A stretch of DNA of 64,000 bases from Umezawaea tangerina (GTDB taxonomy: Bacteria > Actinomycetota > Actinomycetes > Mycobacteriales > Pseudonocardiaceae): assembly GCF_003002815.1 (NCBI RefSeq), contig NZ_PVTF01000018.1, positions 1 to 64,000 on the forward strand, given 5' to 3'. This document shows positions 55,328 to 63,650 of this stretch, one piece after another. The position numbers were made by a program, and so were the translations under genes. Under the pieces are notes generated by a model. It worked only from the letters and a program-made list of their open reading frames with translations. It did not search any database and was not told the DNA's origin. Position 1 is the stretch's first letter. Each line of letters starts with the position of its first letter.

Positions 55328-55444
55328 GCGGCCGGCTTGACTTGGGGCCCCTTTTTTGGGCTTCGTCGGGCGAAAAAGGGCAGGTGGTAGAGCCTGCCCG
55401 CCGCCGCAAGTTTAAGCCCAAAAACCCCAAGTCAAGCCGGCCGC
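55328..55444. repeat. Large imperfect inverted repeat (cruciform element)
   Basis: A 20-bp perfect stem (55328-55347 with 55425-55444) continues after a 4-nt bulge as an 11-bp stem (55352-55362 with 55414-55424). The loop holds a second hairpin, GGGCAGG (55378-55384) with CCTGCCC (55393-55399). It sits in a 403-bp gap upstream of pimB' and downstream of the peptidase gene. Open frames through it are not convincing genes. It might be a strong terminator or a transposon-derived palindrome. Confidence 0.8.
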
Positions 55445-55490
55445 CAGCGGACGGGCGCGCTCGCTGTGAGCTGAGTTGGCCCCTTGGGCT

Positions 55491-55569
55491 CGCTTCCAGC
55501 GTCGTTGGGCGGCTTGTGTTCGCTTCCAGCTTCGTTGGGCTCTCGGGAGCACTTCCAGCGTGGTTGGGC
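55491..55569. repeat. Three tandem ~20-bp repeats
   Basis: CGCTTCCAGCGTCGTTGGGC (55491-55510) recurs at 55521-55540 and 55550-55569 with one to three changes, spaced 29-30 bp apart, just before the peptidase stop codon. Period near 30 and one mismatch only in variable spacers. Regulatory or structural function unknown. Confidence 0.75.
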
Positions 55570-55584
55570 AGGTGGTCGTTTGCG

Positions 55585-56844
55585 CTAGCGGAAGAATTCC
55601 GTGCGCAGGAATTCGCGCCAGCCTTCGGTCAGGCCTGTGCGGTCGACGCCTGCGGTCGTGTGGAGGGCACTGTCCACATCGGACTTGTCCGCGGCCATCG
55701 CTCGGTAGAGCCTGACCAGTCCTGCCTCGCCCAGCTGGTCTGCCAGGTAGCGGTTGACGGACCAGGCTTCCTGGTAGGCGAGGTCCATCTTGGGGCCGCG
55801 GAAGTCGGTGTCGGAGGGGAGGGTGGCTGGTGGGCCGTCTTGGGTGAGGTGGGTGGCCAGGGCGGGGGCGGCTTTGGTGGGGGGGATGTCGGTGTTGCGG
55901 AAGCCGATGTAGTCGGCGAAGCCCTCGAGAAGCCACATGGGGGCGCTGTCGGCGGTTTCGCCGCGCACGGCGACGTGGGTGATCTCGTGGCGGAGCAGGA
56001 CCCGCAACGACAGCGGTGACAACGCGGTGGCGCTGTCGGGGTTCAGGACGACCCGTTGGCCGCGGGCGGTGTGGGCGACGGGGTCGATCTGTTCGGCGAC
56101 GGCGACGCCCGCGATGGAGTCGACGGCGAAGGCGGGGCCGACGAGGGAGCGCATCTCGTCCTTGGTGGAGGGGACGATGACGGCGACCTGGCGGGGCCAG
56201 GCGGGGCCCCAGACGTCGGTGACGGTGGTGACGGCGCTGTCCAGCTCGGCGAGCACGCGGGCGGCGAGCGCCTCGCCGCCGGGGTGGCTCAGGACCAGGC
56301 CGGAGGGGGAGGTGAGGACGTGGCAGGGGCCGAAGTCCCAGGGGCCGCGCCAGGTCTCGCCCGCCGCCGTGTCGGAGGCGAGGAGCCACTGGTCGCCGTG
56401 GCGGGCGAACAGGTAGCCCATCGGGCGGGTGCTGGGTTCGGTGTCGACGCCGGCGAGCCGGTAGCGCAGCCGGACGGCGGGTGCCCACAGCTCGTCGGCG
56501 GCGGGACGGGAGGTCGGGGTGGTCTGGTCGGTGTCGTCGACCTGGTAGCCCCACTCGGCGAGCGGCACGCCCGCGAGGTTGCGGAACACGTCGCGCTGGC
56601 GGTCGAGGAACGCCGGGTCGGCGAGGTCGACGGTGGCCAGGAAGGCGGTCTCGTCGCGGTCGCGCAGGGCGGCGGCGCGGCGGTCGAGCAGGTCGTGGAC
56701 GGCGTGCGAGCGGGCGGCCGAGACGGCGGCGGGCGGTGGTGTGGAGGCGCCGACGGGCTGCACGACCTGGGCGAGGCCTGCCAGGAAGGTCGCGACGATC
56801 GCCGCGACGAGCAGCGCCCGTACCCGTGATGCGGTGAAGGCCAC
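55585..56844 (-). CDS. Secreted or membrane gluzincin-like metallopeptidase
   Basis: 419 residues. N-terminal signal or anchor (RALLVAAIVATFLAGLAQVVQ), then a ~200-residue domain with AAALRDRDETAFLATVD and MGYLFARHGDQWLLASD. The C-terminal peptidase part has HEITHVAVRG (HExxH zinc motif) and MWLLEGFADYIG (third ligand Glu), the peptidase MA/gluzincin layout. The SCP or NTF2-like front half may bind substrate. GTG 56844 is 7 nt after -10 TACTGT, leaderless. Roughly Rv2189c position but the protein is longer; the target is probably in the envelope. Confidence 0.82.
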   Translation of the reverse strand: MAFTASRVRALLVAAIVATFLAGLAQVVQPVGASTPPPAAVSAARSHAVHDLLDRRAAALRDRDETAFLATVDLADPAFLDRQRDVFRNLAGVPLAEWGYQVDDTDQTTPTSRPAADELWAPAVRLRYRLAGVDTEPSTRPMGYLFARHGDQWLLASDTAAGETWRGPWDFGPCHVLTSPSGLVLSHPGGEALAARVLAELDSAVTTVTDVWGPAWPRQVAVIVPSTKDEMRSLVGPAFAVDSIAGVAVAEQIDPVAHTARGQRVVLNPDSATALSPLSLRVLLRHEITHVAVRGETADSAPMWLLEGFADYIGFRNTDIPPTKAAPALATHLTQDGPPATLPSDTDFRGPKMDLAYQEAWSVNRYLADQLGEAGLVRLYRAMAADKSDVDSALHTTAGVDRTGLTEGWREFLRTEFFR

Positions 56845-56888
56845 CTCCCCGACAGTAGTCGGCGAGGTGGCCTTCGACAGCGTGGAGA

Positions 56889-57929
56889 TCAGCCCGCGAT
56901 GCGCCGCATGGCCGAGATCGACCCTGGGCTCTCCAGGGGCACGATCTTGACCGGCACACCGTCGGTCGAGGCGTGGACGACCTCGGTGTTGCTGATCGCC
57001 AGCGCGACGTGGCCGAAGCCGTTGTAGGCGATGATGTCGCCCGCGGTGACCTCGCCGCGGGTGACCGGGCGGCCCGCCGAACCCTGGCCCTGGCTGGTGC
57101 GGGGCAGGTTCACGCCCGCGGCGCGGTAGGACATCATCACCAGGCCGGAGCAGTCCCAGACGTCCGGTCCGGTCGCGCCGTAGGAGTACATGTCGCCGCG
57201 CTGGGCGAGCGCGAACGCCACCGCGGCGCCCGCGGCACCGGACGGCACGGCGATGTCGCTCATGTCACCCGAGTCGGCGAGGTTGGACTTCTCCGCGCCG
57301 GTCAGCTTGTTCAGCGCCGCCTTGACGTCCTTCTTCTGGGTGTCGAGGTCGGCCGCGCGCTTCTTGATGTCCTCGGTGATCTTGATGGCCTCGTCGTTGG
57401 CCGTCTTCGCGCGCGCCTGCGCCTCGGTCGCCTTCTTCAGCGCGTCGGCGGCCGTGTCCACGGCACCGGAGAGCTTGTCGAGCGCCTCGTTGTTGTCCGC
57501 GGCCAGCACACCCAGAGCGGACATCCGGTTGAGGAACTCCTGCTGCGAGTCGCTGACCAGCAGCGCCGACAGCTGGTTGAACCGCGCACCCTCGAACGAC
57601 GCCTCGGTCAGCAGGTCGACCTTGCCGCGGAAGGTCTCCTCGTCGGCCTTCGCCTGGTCGCCGACCTGGTTGGCCGCCGCGACGTCGGCGTTGGCCTTGT
57701 CGAGCTCCTCCTGGTTCTTCCCCTGCTTCTCCTCCGCCTGGAGGAGCTCCTCGTTGAGCTTGGAGGCCTGCTCCGACAGGTCGTTGTACTGCTTCAGCGC
57801 CTCGGAAGCGTTCGCCGGGGTGTTCGGCTGGGCACCCGCCGAGGCGGGGGCGATGCTTGCTGCCACGGCGGCAACCGCAGTGGCTGCGATCGCCCCGCGC
57901 ATACCGCGCTTGAGTCGTTGCGACGCCAC
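56889..57929 (-). CDS. NlpC/P60 peptidoglycan endopeptidase (Rv2190c-like)
   Basis: 346 residues. A signal peptide (MRGAIAATAVAAVAASIAPASA-like, cut near residue 32) precedes a long coiled coil (about 45-215, EQASKLNEELLQAEEKQGKNQEE...), the regulatory arm typical of RipA-type enzymes. The C-terminal NlpC/P60 domain has DVWDCSGLVMMSYRAAG (catalytic Cys), FGHVALAIS (His) and the third polar residue after it. It cleaves D-Glu-mDAP bonds in septal peptidoglycan. GTG 57929 has AAGGAG about 12 nt upstream, a long spacing. A ~184-nt leader precedes it. Confidence 0.9.
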   Translation of the reverse strand: MASQRLKRGMRGAIAATAVAAVAASIAPASAGAQPNTPANASEALKQYNDLSEQASKLNEELLQAEEKQGKNQEELDKANADVAAANQVGDQAKADEETFRGKVDLLTEASFEGARFNQLSALLVSDSQQEFLNRMSALGVLAADNNEALDKLSGAVDTAADALKKATEAQARAKTANDEAIKITEDIKKRAADLDTQKKDVKAALNKLTGAEKSNLADSGDMSDIAVPSGAAGAAVAFALAQRGDMYSYGATGPDVWDCSGLVMMSYRAAGVNLPRTSQGQGSAGRPVTRGEVTAGDIIAYNGFGHVALAISNTEVVHASTDGVPVKIVPLESPGSISAMRRIAG

Positions 57930-58125
57930 AGTCGCGCATGTCTCCTTCGTCGTGGAACCGCCTACCGGAAGGCCGGCCGGACTCAAGGCGCACACGTGCG
58001 CCGAGCCGACGCGCAGCCCGCAGATCGATCTTGTCCGGCACGGCTCCCCGACGGGCCGATCCGGCGGTGACCCCGCGTCGCCGTCCAGGGTGGACGGCTA
58101 CCGCCACGAGGTCTCGGCCAGGTTA
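57930..58125 (-). promoter_or_regulatory. Promoter and long GC-rich leader of the NlpC/P60 gene
   Basis: On the minus strand TAACCT (58125-58120) is the only good -10 in the 294-bp gap, giving a transcript start near 58113 and a 184-nt leader. It contains several pairing segments (for example GGACGG, CCGTCC and TCCGGCCGGCCTTCCGG) and ends in GGAG. Cell-wall hydrolase leaders in actinobacteria often hold c-di-AMP riboswitches; this one lacks the canonical GACAGCTAAC and GGGGTGAATC blocks, so no riboswitch is assigned. Confidence 0.4.
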
Positions 58126-58223
58126 CGAAACGTGAGCGCCCACGTCCACCTGGTGATCGGGAAAAAATGCACAAGCGTGACCTAGCGGGGGCCGCGGAGT
58201 CCCGGAAATCCTTTTCAGGACGA

Positions 58224-59603
58224 TCAGACACGACCGAGGCGGGACAGCAGGACGGCCGACGGGACGGGGTGGGCGCCGCGGCGGCGCACCGAGTCGGCCA
58301 CCGCGCGGTCGGACGTGACGACCACCACCGGCCGCCCCTCCGGCTCCGCGGTCACCAGTGCCCGGATCACGTCGTCCGCGAGCACTCCGGGGTCGCTGAA
58401 CAGCACTCGGACGCCGCGCGGGGCCGCCGCGGGCACGGCGATGACGCCCGCGCCGTCGAACACCAGCGTCACCTCGGCGCCGGTGCGCGCGGCCAGCACG
58501 GCGAGCTGGTGCACCAGCCGGTCGCGCTGGTCGGACAGCGGCAGGTCCGGGTAGCCGGTCTTGGTCACGTTGTAGCCGTCCACGATCAGGTGAACCGCGG
58601 GAAGGGCCAGCAGCCGGTCCAGCGCCGCGGGGTCCTCGACCCGGCCGACGGTGCCCTGCGCCGCGCTGGCACCGCGCACCAGATCGGCGGGACGCGGGCC
58701 CGTTCCGCCGCCCCCGAGCGCCAGCTCGCGGCGGAGCCCGTTGACCGCGCCGTCGAGGGTGTCCACGAGCAGCGCGAGCCGCACCTCGTCGGCCTGCCTC
58801 GCCTCGCGGGCGGACTGCCGGGCCACGTCGGCGTCGGCCTCCGCGCGGGCGGCCTTGGCCCGCTCGTACTCGGCCCGTTCCCGCTCGCGGTCGCGTTCGG
58901 CGGTCAGCCGGGTCAGCTGCGCCTCCGCCTCGGCGCGCGCCTTGGCCACCTCCGCGGCGGCCGACTCGGCGCGGTCCTTGGCCTCCTTGAGCCGTACACC
59001 CTGCTCGCGCAACCGCTTGCGCAGGCGTTCCAGCTCGACGTCGGCCTCCTCGCGGATCTTCTCCGCGATGCCGGTGTTCTGGGCCCGGTCGGCGCGCAGC
59101 CGCTCCAGCTCGGCGTCCATCCGGTCGGCCCGCAGCACGGCCGCGTCCCGCTCCAGCCGCAGCGCCGCGTCACCGGCCCGCCGCGTCACCAGCTCCACGT
59201 AGTGCTGCGCCACGTCCTCGCCGAGCAGCACCGCCGCGGCGGCCGCGGCCACCGGGTCCGGCGCGGTCAGCTCCAGCGTCGACGGCCGGTTCTTGCGCAG
59301 CCACTCGACCACGGCGGTGCGGAAGTTCGCCGACGTCCGCAGACCGGCGATCAGCGTCGACCCGCCCAGCCTGGCGCGCTTGGTCGGCGCGAACCTGGCC
59401 ACCGGGCGCAGCTGCTGCGGCACGTCGACCTTGGCCATGTCCCCGAGCGCGTCGGCCGCCAGCTCGGCCAGCCGCGCGCGCAGCCCGTCCGGCAGGGTGC
59501 CCCAGTCCACAGTGGACTCGACCGCGGCCGCCACCGCGTCCGCGTCCTCCTGATCAGCGTCGGGGGTCGCGAGCTCGTCGGGTTCCGGGTTCGGGTCGTG
59601 CAC
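58224..59603 (-). CDS. NYN/PIN-like (YacP) nuclease-domain protein with coiled coil
   Basis: 459 residues. An N-terminal helical domain (about 30-150) is followed by a long charged coiled coil (about 155-300, Glu/Arg/Ala heptads) and a C-terminal NYN domain: AVHLIVDGYNVTKTGYPDL, VTLVFDGAGVIAV and VVVVTSDRAVADSVRRRGA provide the conserved Asp residues of YacP-like RNA-processing nucleases. Leaderless GTG 59603, 6 nt after -10 TAGCCT (59615-59610). Divergent from the repair nuclease at 59724; the two promoters are ~80 bp apart. Confidence 0.87.
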   Translation of the reverse strand: MHDPNPEPDELATPDADQEDADAVAAAVESTVDWGTLPDGLRARLAELAADALGDMAKVDVPQQLRPVARFAPTKRARLGGSTLIAGLRTSANFRTAVVEWLRKNRPSTLELTAPDPVAAAAAAVLLGEDVAQHYVELVTRRAGDAALRLERDAAVLRADRMDAELERLRADRAQNTGIAEKIREEADVELERLRKRLREQGVRLKEAKDRAESAAAEVAKARAEAEAQLTRLTAERDRERERAEYERAKAARAEADADVARQSAREARQADEVRLALLVDTLDGAVNGLRRELALGGGGTGPRPADLVRGASAAQGTVGRVEDPAALDRLLALPAVHLIVDGYNVTKTGYPDLPLSDQRDRLVHQLAVLAARTGAEVTLVFDGAGVIAVPAAAPRGVRVLFSDPGVLADDVIRALVTAEPEGRPVVVVTSDRAVADSVRRRGAHPVPSAVLLSRLGRV

Positions 59604-59693
59604 CGGTACAGGCTACGGCTCAGTAGCCAGCGACACCCTGTCGGATCGGCGGCGTCGGGCAACGTGACCCCTTCGCCGCAGCCCCGATCGGAA

Positions 59694-59716
59694 TTGTCGG
59701 ACCCCTCGATTAGCTT
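59694..59716 (+). promoter_or_regulatory. RecA-NDp (PafBC-type) promoter of the DEDDh-GIY-YIG gene
   Basis: TTGTCGGAC (59694-59702), 8 nt, TAGCTT (59711-59716), then 7 nt to GTG. Full consensus and leaderless spacing; identical 9-mer to the recA promoter. Confidence 0.85.
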
Positions 59717-59723
59717 CCGCGAT

Positions 59724-61427
59724 GTGAACGCGCAACTCTCGTTCGACGAACTGGGCACCCCCCTTCGCGACACGACGTTCGTGGTCTTCGACCTGGAGAC
59801 GACCGGAGGCCGCGCGGGCGACGACGCGGTGACGGAGATCGGCGCCGTGAAGATCCGCGGCGGCGAGGTGCTGGGCGAGTTCGCCACCCTGGTGGATCCG
59901 GAACGGGGCATCCCGCCCCAGGTGGTGGCGCTGACCGGCATCACCCAGCTGATGGTGACCGGCGCGCCGCGGATGGACACCGTGCTGCCCGCGTTCCTGG
60001 AGTTCGCGGCGGGCGCGGTGCTGGTCGCGCACAACTCGGGGTTCGACGTCGGCTTCATGAAGGCCGCCTGCGAGCGGCACGGCTACCCCTGGCCCAGGCC
60101 CAGCGTGGTCTGCACGGTCCGGCTGGCCCGCCGCGTGCTCAGCCGCGACGAGGCCCCGAGCTGCAGGCTCGGCGCGCTGGCCCAGCTGTTCGGCACCGCC
60201 ACCCAGCCGACGCACCGCGCCCTGGACGACGCCAGGGCCACCGTCGAGGTCCTGCACCGGCTGCTGGAACGGGTCGGCCCGCTCGGCGTGCAGTCGCTGG
60301 AGGAGCTGCTGGCCTACCTGCCGGAGGTGACCCCGCAGCAGCGGCGCAAGCGCGAGCTGGCCGCGCACCTCCCGCACGAGCCGGGCGTCTACCTGTTCCG
60401 CGGCCCGAACGAGGAGGTCCTCTACGTCGGCACGGCGTCGGACCTGCGCAAACGCGTGCGCCAGTACTTCACCGCCAGCGAGGGCCGCCGCAGGCTCCGC
60501 GAGATGGTGGCGCTGGCGGTCCGGGTCGACTCGGTGTCCTGCGCCCACTCGCTGGAGGCCGAGGTCCGCGAGCTGCGCCTGCTGTCGGCGCACAAGCCCG
60601 CGTACAACCGGCGGTCCAAGAACCCCCAGCACGCCTGGTGGCTCACCCTCACCGACGAGGCCTTCCCCCGGCTCTCGATGGTCCGGGAGCCGCGCACCGG
60701 CGCGCTCGGCCCGTTCCGCAGCCGCCGGGCCGCCGAGACCGCCGCGGACGCCGTCCTCGAGGCCCTGCCACTGCGCGCCTGCAACCAGCGCATCCCGGCG
60801 AAGGGCCAGCGCGGCACGCCGTGCGCCCTGCACGAGCTGGACCGCTGCGCGGCCCCGTGCGCCGGGAAGCAGACGGCCGAGGAGTACTCCCCCGCCGTCA
60901 CGGCGCTGCGGGCCCTCATCGCGGGCCACGACGTGGCCCCGCTGCACGGGCTGGCCGCCCAGCTCGACGACTACGCCAAGGCCCACCGCTTCGAGGATGC
61001 GGCGGGCCGCCGCGACCGGATGGCGAGCCTGGTCCGGGTGCTGGACCGGGGCCAACGCCTCGCCGCCCTCGCCGCCGTGCCGGAACTGGTCGCGGCCAGG
61101 CCGGACAAGGAGGGCGGCTGGGAGTTCGCCGTGGTCCGCCACGGCCGCCTGGCCTCGGCGGGCGTGGCCAGGCGCGGGACCCGCTACGTCCCGGTGGTCG
61201 AGGCCCTGATCGCCTCGGCCGAGACCGTCGTCCCGCTCGACGGCCCGCTCAAGGGCGCCACCCCGGAGGAGGCGGGCCTCGTGCTGCGCTGGCTCAACCA
61301 GCCGGGCACCCGGCTCGTCCGCTGCACCGAGCCGTGGTCCTCGCCCGCGGCGTCGGCGGGCAGCTGGCGCACCTGGGTGGAGCTGGCCGACGCGGGCCGC
61401 GACCAGTACCGCGAGTACGACCACTGA
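59724..61427 (+). CDS. DEDDh exonuclease-GIY-YIG (Cho/UvrC-like) fusion, Rv2191-like
   Basis: 567 residues. N-terminal DnaQ-like 3'-5' exonuclease: VFDLETTGG (D-x-E), VAHNSGFDVGFM and HRALDDARAT (His-x4-Asp). From about residue 205 a UvrC-type GIY-YIG nuclease: GVYLFRGPNEEVLYVGTASDLRKRVRQYF, ELRLLSAHKPAYNRR, and the UVR-like helical region near HRFEDAAGRRDRM. A Cys cluster (RACNQRI.. CALHELDRCAAPC) matches UvrC/Cho. Rv2191 has the same composition. GTG 59724 is 7 nt after the damage promoter; a longer open frame upstream runs antisense through the NYN gene. Probably an incision-and-trim repair enzyme. Confidence 0.94.
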   Translation: MNAQLSFDELGTPLRDTTFVVFDLETTGGRAGDDAVTEIGAVKIRGGEVLGEFATLVDPERGIPPQVVALTGITQLMVTGAPRMDTVLPAFLEFAAGAVLVAHNSGFDVGFMKAACERHGYPWPRPSVVCTVRLARRVLSRDEAPSCRLGALAQLFGTATQPTHRALDDARATVEVLHRLLERVGPLGVQSLEELLAYLPEVTPQQRRKRELAAHLPHEPGVYLFRGPNEEVLYVGTASDLRKRVRQYFTASEGRRRLREMVALAVRVDSVSCAHSLEAEVRELRLLSAHKPAYNRRSKNPQHAWWLTLTDEAFPRLSMVREPRTGALGPFRSRRAAETAADAVLEALPLRACNQRIPAKGQRGTPCALHELDRCAAPCAGKQTAEEYSPAVTALRALIAGHDVAPLHGLAAQLDDYAKAHRFEDAAGRRDRMASLVRVLDRGQRLAALAAVPELVAARPDKEGGWEFAVVRHGRLASAGVARRGTRYVPVVEALIASAETVVPLDGPLKGATPEEAGLVLRWLNQPGTRLVRCTEPWSSPAASAGSWRTWVELADAGRDQYREYDH

Positions 61428-61434
61428 CCAGGAT

Positions 61435-61463
61435 GGCGGCCGGGAGTCACCCTCCCGGCCGCC
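61435..61463. terminator. Terminator hairpin
   Basis: GGCGGCCGGGAG (61435-61446) pairs perfectly with 61452-61463, loop TCACC, between the convergent nuclease and toxin-like genes. Confidence 0.8.
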
Positions 61464-61470
61464 CGCCCGG

Positions 61471-63597
61471 CTAGTGCCTCGGGGGCCTCGGCCCCTTGTC
61501 CAGGATCACGGTCTCGGCGTTGTTCTTCATGACGTCGATCGCGATCACCCTCCTGACCCCGTCGTTCTGTTCCAGGATCGGGAACTCGTTCATGTCGAAC
61601 ACGTTGTCCGGCCTGCGCGACGGCCCGAGCAGCACGTAGACGTCACCGCTGGCGCCGTGCGCGACGCTGGACGACGCGTTGTCCCACAGGTTCTGGACCG
61701 CGACGTCTCCCGGCTTCCACCCCGGCATCTTCATGCCGAGGTCGTCCAACCGGCCTTCCAGCGTGTTGCGCCCCATGCCGTGGGCCTGGGCCTCGGCCTC
61801 GTACATGACCGAGATGCGCTCACCGTCGGCGTTCCACACGTTGCCGGACCAGAGGAACGCACCGTTCTCCTTGCTGGCCAGCAGGTTCTTCAGGTTGTCG
61901 ATCCACATCTGCTGCTGCTTGGGCGGCATGTTGGAGAAGTCCGAGAGGTCCGTCGTCGGTTTGCCGTCGATCGTGGTCAGCGGGAAGGCCTCCGGGGCGT
62001 GGTGGTCCACACCGGGGGCGGGGTTCATCAGGTCGAGGAGGTTCGGGTTGGCCAGCACCGGCTTGACCGGCGGGACCGGCGGCGCCTCGGCGGGCGGGAA
62101 CGGACCGGTCACCGGCATCGGGTCGGTCGGCGACGACGGAGGAGCGACCGGTGCGAAGGGCGGCGGGATCGGCGCGCCCTGCGGCGGGAACGCCGTGTTG
62201 ATCGGCTTCAGCGAGTCGAAGGCCGACGTCGACGGCTTCGAGAACTCCGGCTTCGGCGCGCCGTCCACCCCTGGGATGTTCGGGACCACACCGGGCCGCG
62301 GCGGGCCACCGCCCGGCGGACGGGCGTTCGGGAGGTTCGGGCGGTCGTTGGGCTTCACCGGTCCGTTGGCGCCGGGGATGGGCGGCATCTGGGAGATGAT
62401 CGAGCTGTTCGGCGCGTTGTTGGGCATGGCCGGACCGGTCGGCGACGGCGTGCCGGGCACACCGGGGACGTGCGCGACCGGGTCCGGGATGGGCGGCGGC
62501 GTCCAGGACGCGTTCGTGGTGCCCTGCGAGCCGGGCGGCGGCGTGTACGAGGTCACCGGCGGCGCGGCCTGCGGGCTGGGGACGTTCGGCGTCGGCACCT
62601 TGTTGTTGCCGGGCGGCGGCACGTACGACTCGATCGGCGGGGCGCTCTGCGGCTTGGGCGCCGCAGGCGCCGGGTTGCTGTTCGCACCGGGCGGCGGGGT
62701 GTACGGGTTCACCTGCGGCCCGCCCTGCGGGGTGGGCACGTTCGGCGTCGGCACCTTGTTGTCGCCGGGCGGCGGCACGTAGGCCGACACCGGCGGCGCC
62801 GCAGGCGGCGGGGGCGCGGCGGCCGGGCTGGTGGTGTCCGCGCCGGGCGGCGGCGTGTACGGGTTGGCGTGCTGCCCACCCGGCGGGGGCGGGGGCGCGG
62901 CCGCGGGGTTGGTCGTGTCGGCACCCGGAGGCGGCGTGTACTGGTTGGTCGGCGGACCGGTGTTCACCGGAGGCGCGGCGGGCGGCGGGTTCGTGGCGCC
63001 GGGCGGCGGCTGGACCTTGTTCACGTCCGGGCCGGGCGTCGCCGGGGTCACGGCGGGCGCGGGGTTGGTCGCACCGGGCGGCGGGTCGGTCTTGCTGACC
63101 TGCGGACCGCTCTGCTGCTGCGGCGGCGGGGCGGTGTTGGGAGCGCCGTTCGGGTTCTTCGCGCCGGAGTCCGGGACGATCTTGCCGAACTCGTCGGCGA
63201 CCATCTGGTCGGTCTTGGTCTGGGTCTCCCCGGTGGCCTTCACACCGTCGCTGACCTTGGCCATCGTCTCCGCGGCCTGGTTGGCCTTGTCGATGGACTT
63301 GCCGTTGGAGTCGTTCACGGCGACGGTCATCGGGATGCCGAACATGCCGAGGGCGTTGAGCTTGAGCGTCTGCGAGGACAGCTGCGACGCGATCCGCTGG
63401 TAGCCGGACTCCAGGTCGCCCGCCTGCTTCTGGAGGGTCTGCAGCGAGCCCTCGGTGACCGAGAACCCGGAGGTGCCGGTGTAGCCGGCCGGGACCGACT
63501 GCTGCGGTGGCGGCGGCGGGGCGGGCGGCGGACTGCCGGGGTTCGGGTTCGGGTTCGCGCTTGGGTTCGCACTGGGACTGCCGGTGTTGCGCGCCAT
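61471..63597 (-). CDS. Proline-rich secreted-type protein with ADP-ribosyl-cyclase-like C-terminal domain
   Basis: 708 residues. The N-terminal ~150 are helical (LQTLQKQAGDLESGYQRIASQLSS onward) after a Pro/Asn-rich leader, like a type VII secretion substrate head. The middle (about 150-560) is Pro/Gly repeats such as YTPPPGADTTNP and YVPPPGNNKVPTPNVP. The last ~130 residues resemble CD38-type cyclases/NADases: W583 in LWSG, E614 in TLE, W638 in LWDNAS and E676 or E671 in NEFPILE match CD38 Trp125, Glu146, Trp189 and Glu226, with GDVYVLLGPSRRPDNVF between. ATG 63597 has GAAAGG 6 nt upstream. No signal peptide. Likely an exported NAD-acting toxin; an immunity gene is not seen in the window. 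Confidence 0.75.
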   Translation of the reverse strand: MARNTGSPSANPSANPNPNPGSPPPAPPPPPQQSVPAGYTGTSGFSVTEGSLQTLQKQAGDLESGYQRIASQLSSQTLKLNALGMFGIPMTVAVNDSNGKSIDKANQAAETMAKVSDGVKATGETQTKTDQMVADEFGKIVPDSGAKNPNGAPNTAPPPQQQSGPQVSKTDPPPGATNPAPAVTPATPGPDVNKVQPPPGATNPPPAAPPVNTGPPTNQYTPPPGADTTNPAAAPPPPPGGQHANPYTPPPGADTTSPAAAPPPPAAPPVSAYVPPPGDNKVPTPNVPTPQGGPQVNPYTPPPGANSNPAPAAPKPQSAPPIESYVPPPGNNKVPTPNVPSPQAAPPVTSYTPPPGSQGTTNASWTPPPIPDPVAHVPGVPGTPSPTGPAMPNNAPNSSIISQMPPIPGANGPVKPNDRPNLPNARPPGGGPPRPGVVPNIPGVDGAPKPEFSKPSTSAFDSLKPINTAFPPQGAPIPPPFAPVAPPSSPTDPMPVTGPFPPAEAPPVPPVKPVLANPNLLDLMNPAPGVDHHAPEAFPLTTIDGKPTTDLSDFSNMPPKQQQMWIDNLKNLLASKENGAFLWSGNVWNADGERISVMYEAEAQAHGMGRNTLEGRLDDLGMKMPGWKPGDVAVQNLWDNASSSVAHGASGDVYVLLGPSRRPDNVFDMNEFPILEQNDGVRRVIAIDVMKNNAETVILDKGPRPPRH

Positions 63598-63650
63598 GTC
63601 GCGCCTTTCGAGATCGCCGGGATGGGTGAGGGGGACGAGCGGGGGAGCGG

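Noticed and set aside
57930-58113. c-di-AMP (ydaO) riboswitch upstream of the NlpC/P60 gene.
   Set aside because: The 3' part (GGTAGGCGGTTC) resembles ydaO ends, but the invariant GACAGCTAAC and GGGGTGAATC blocks and GGAGGAACC are absent. Reported only as an unassigned leader.
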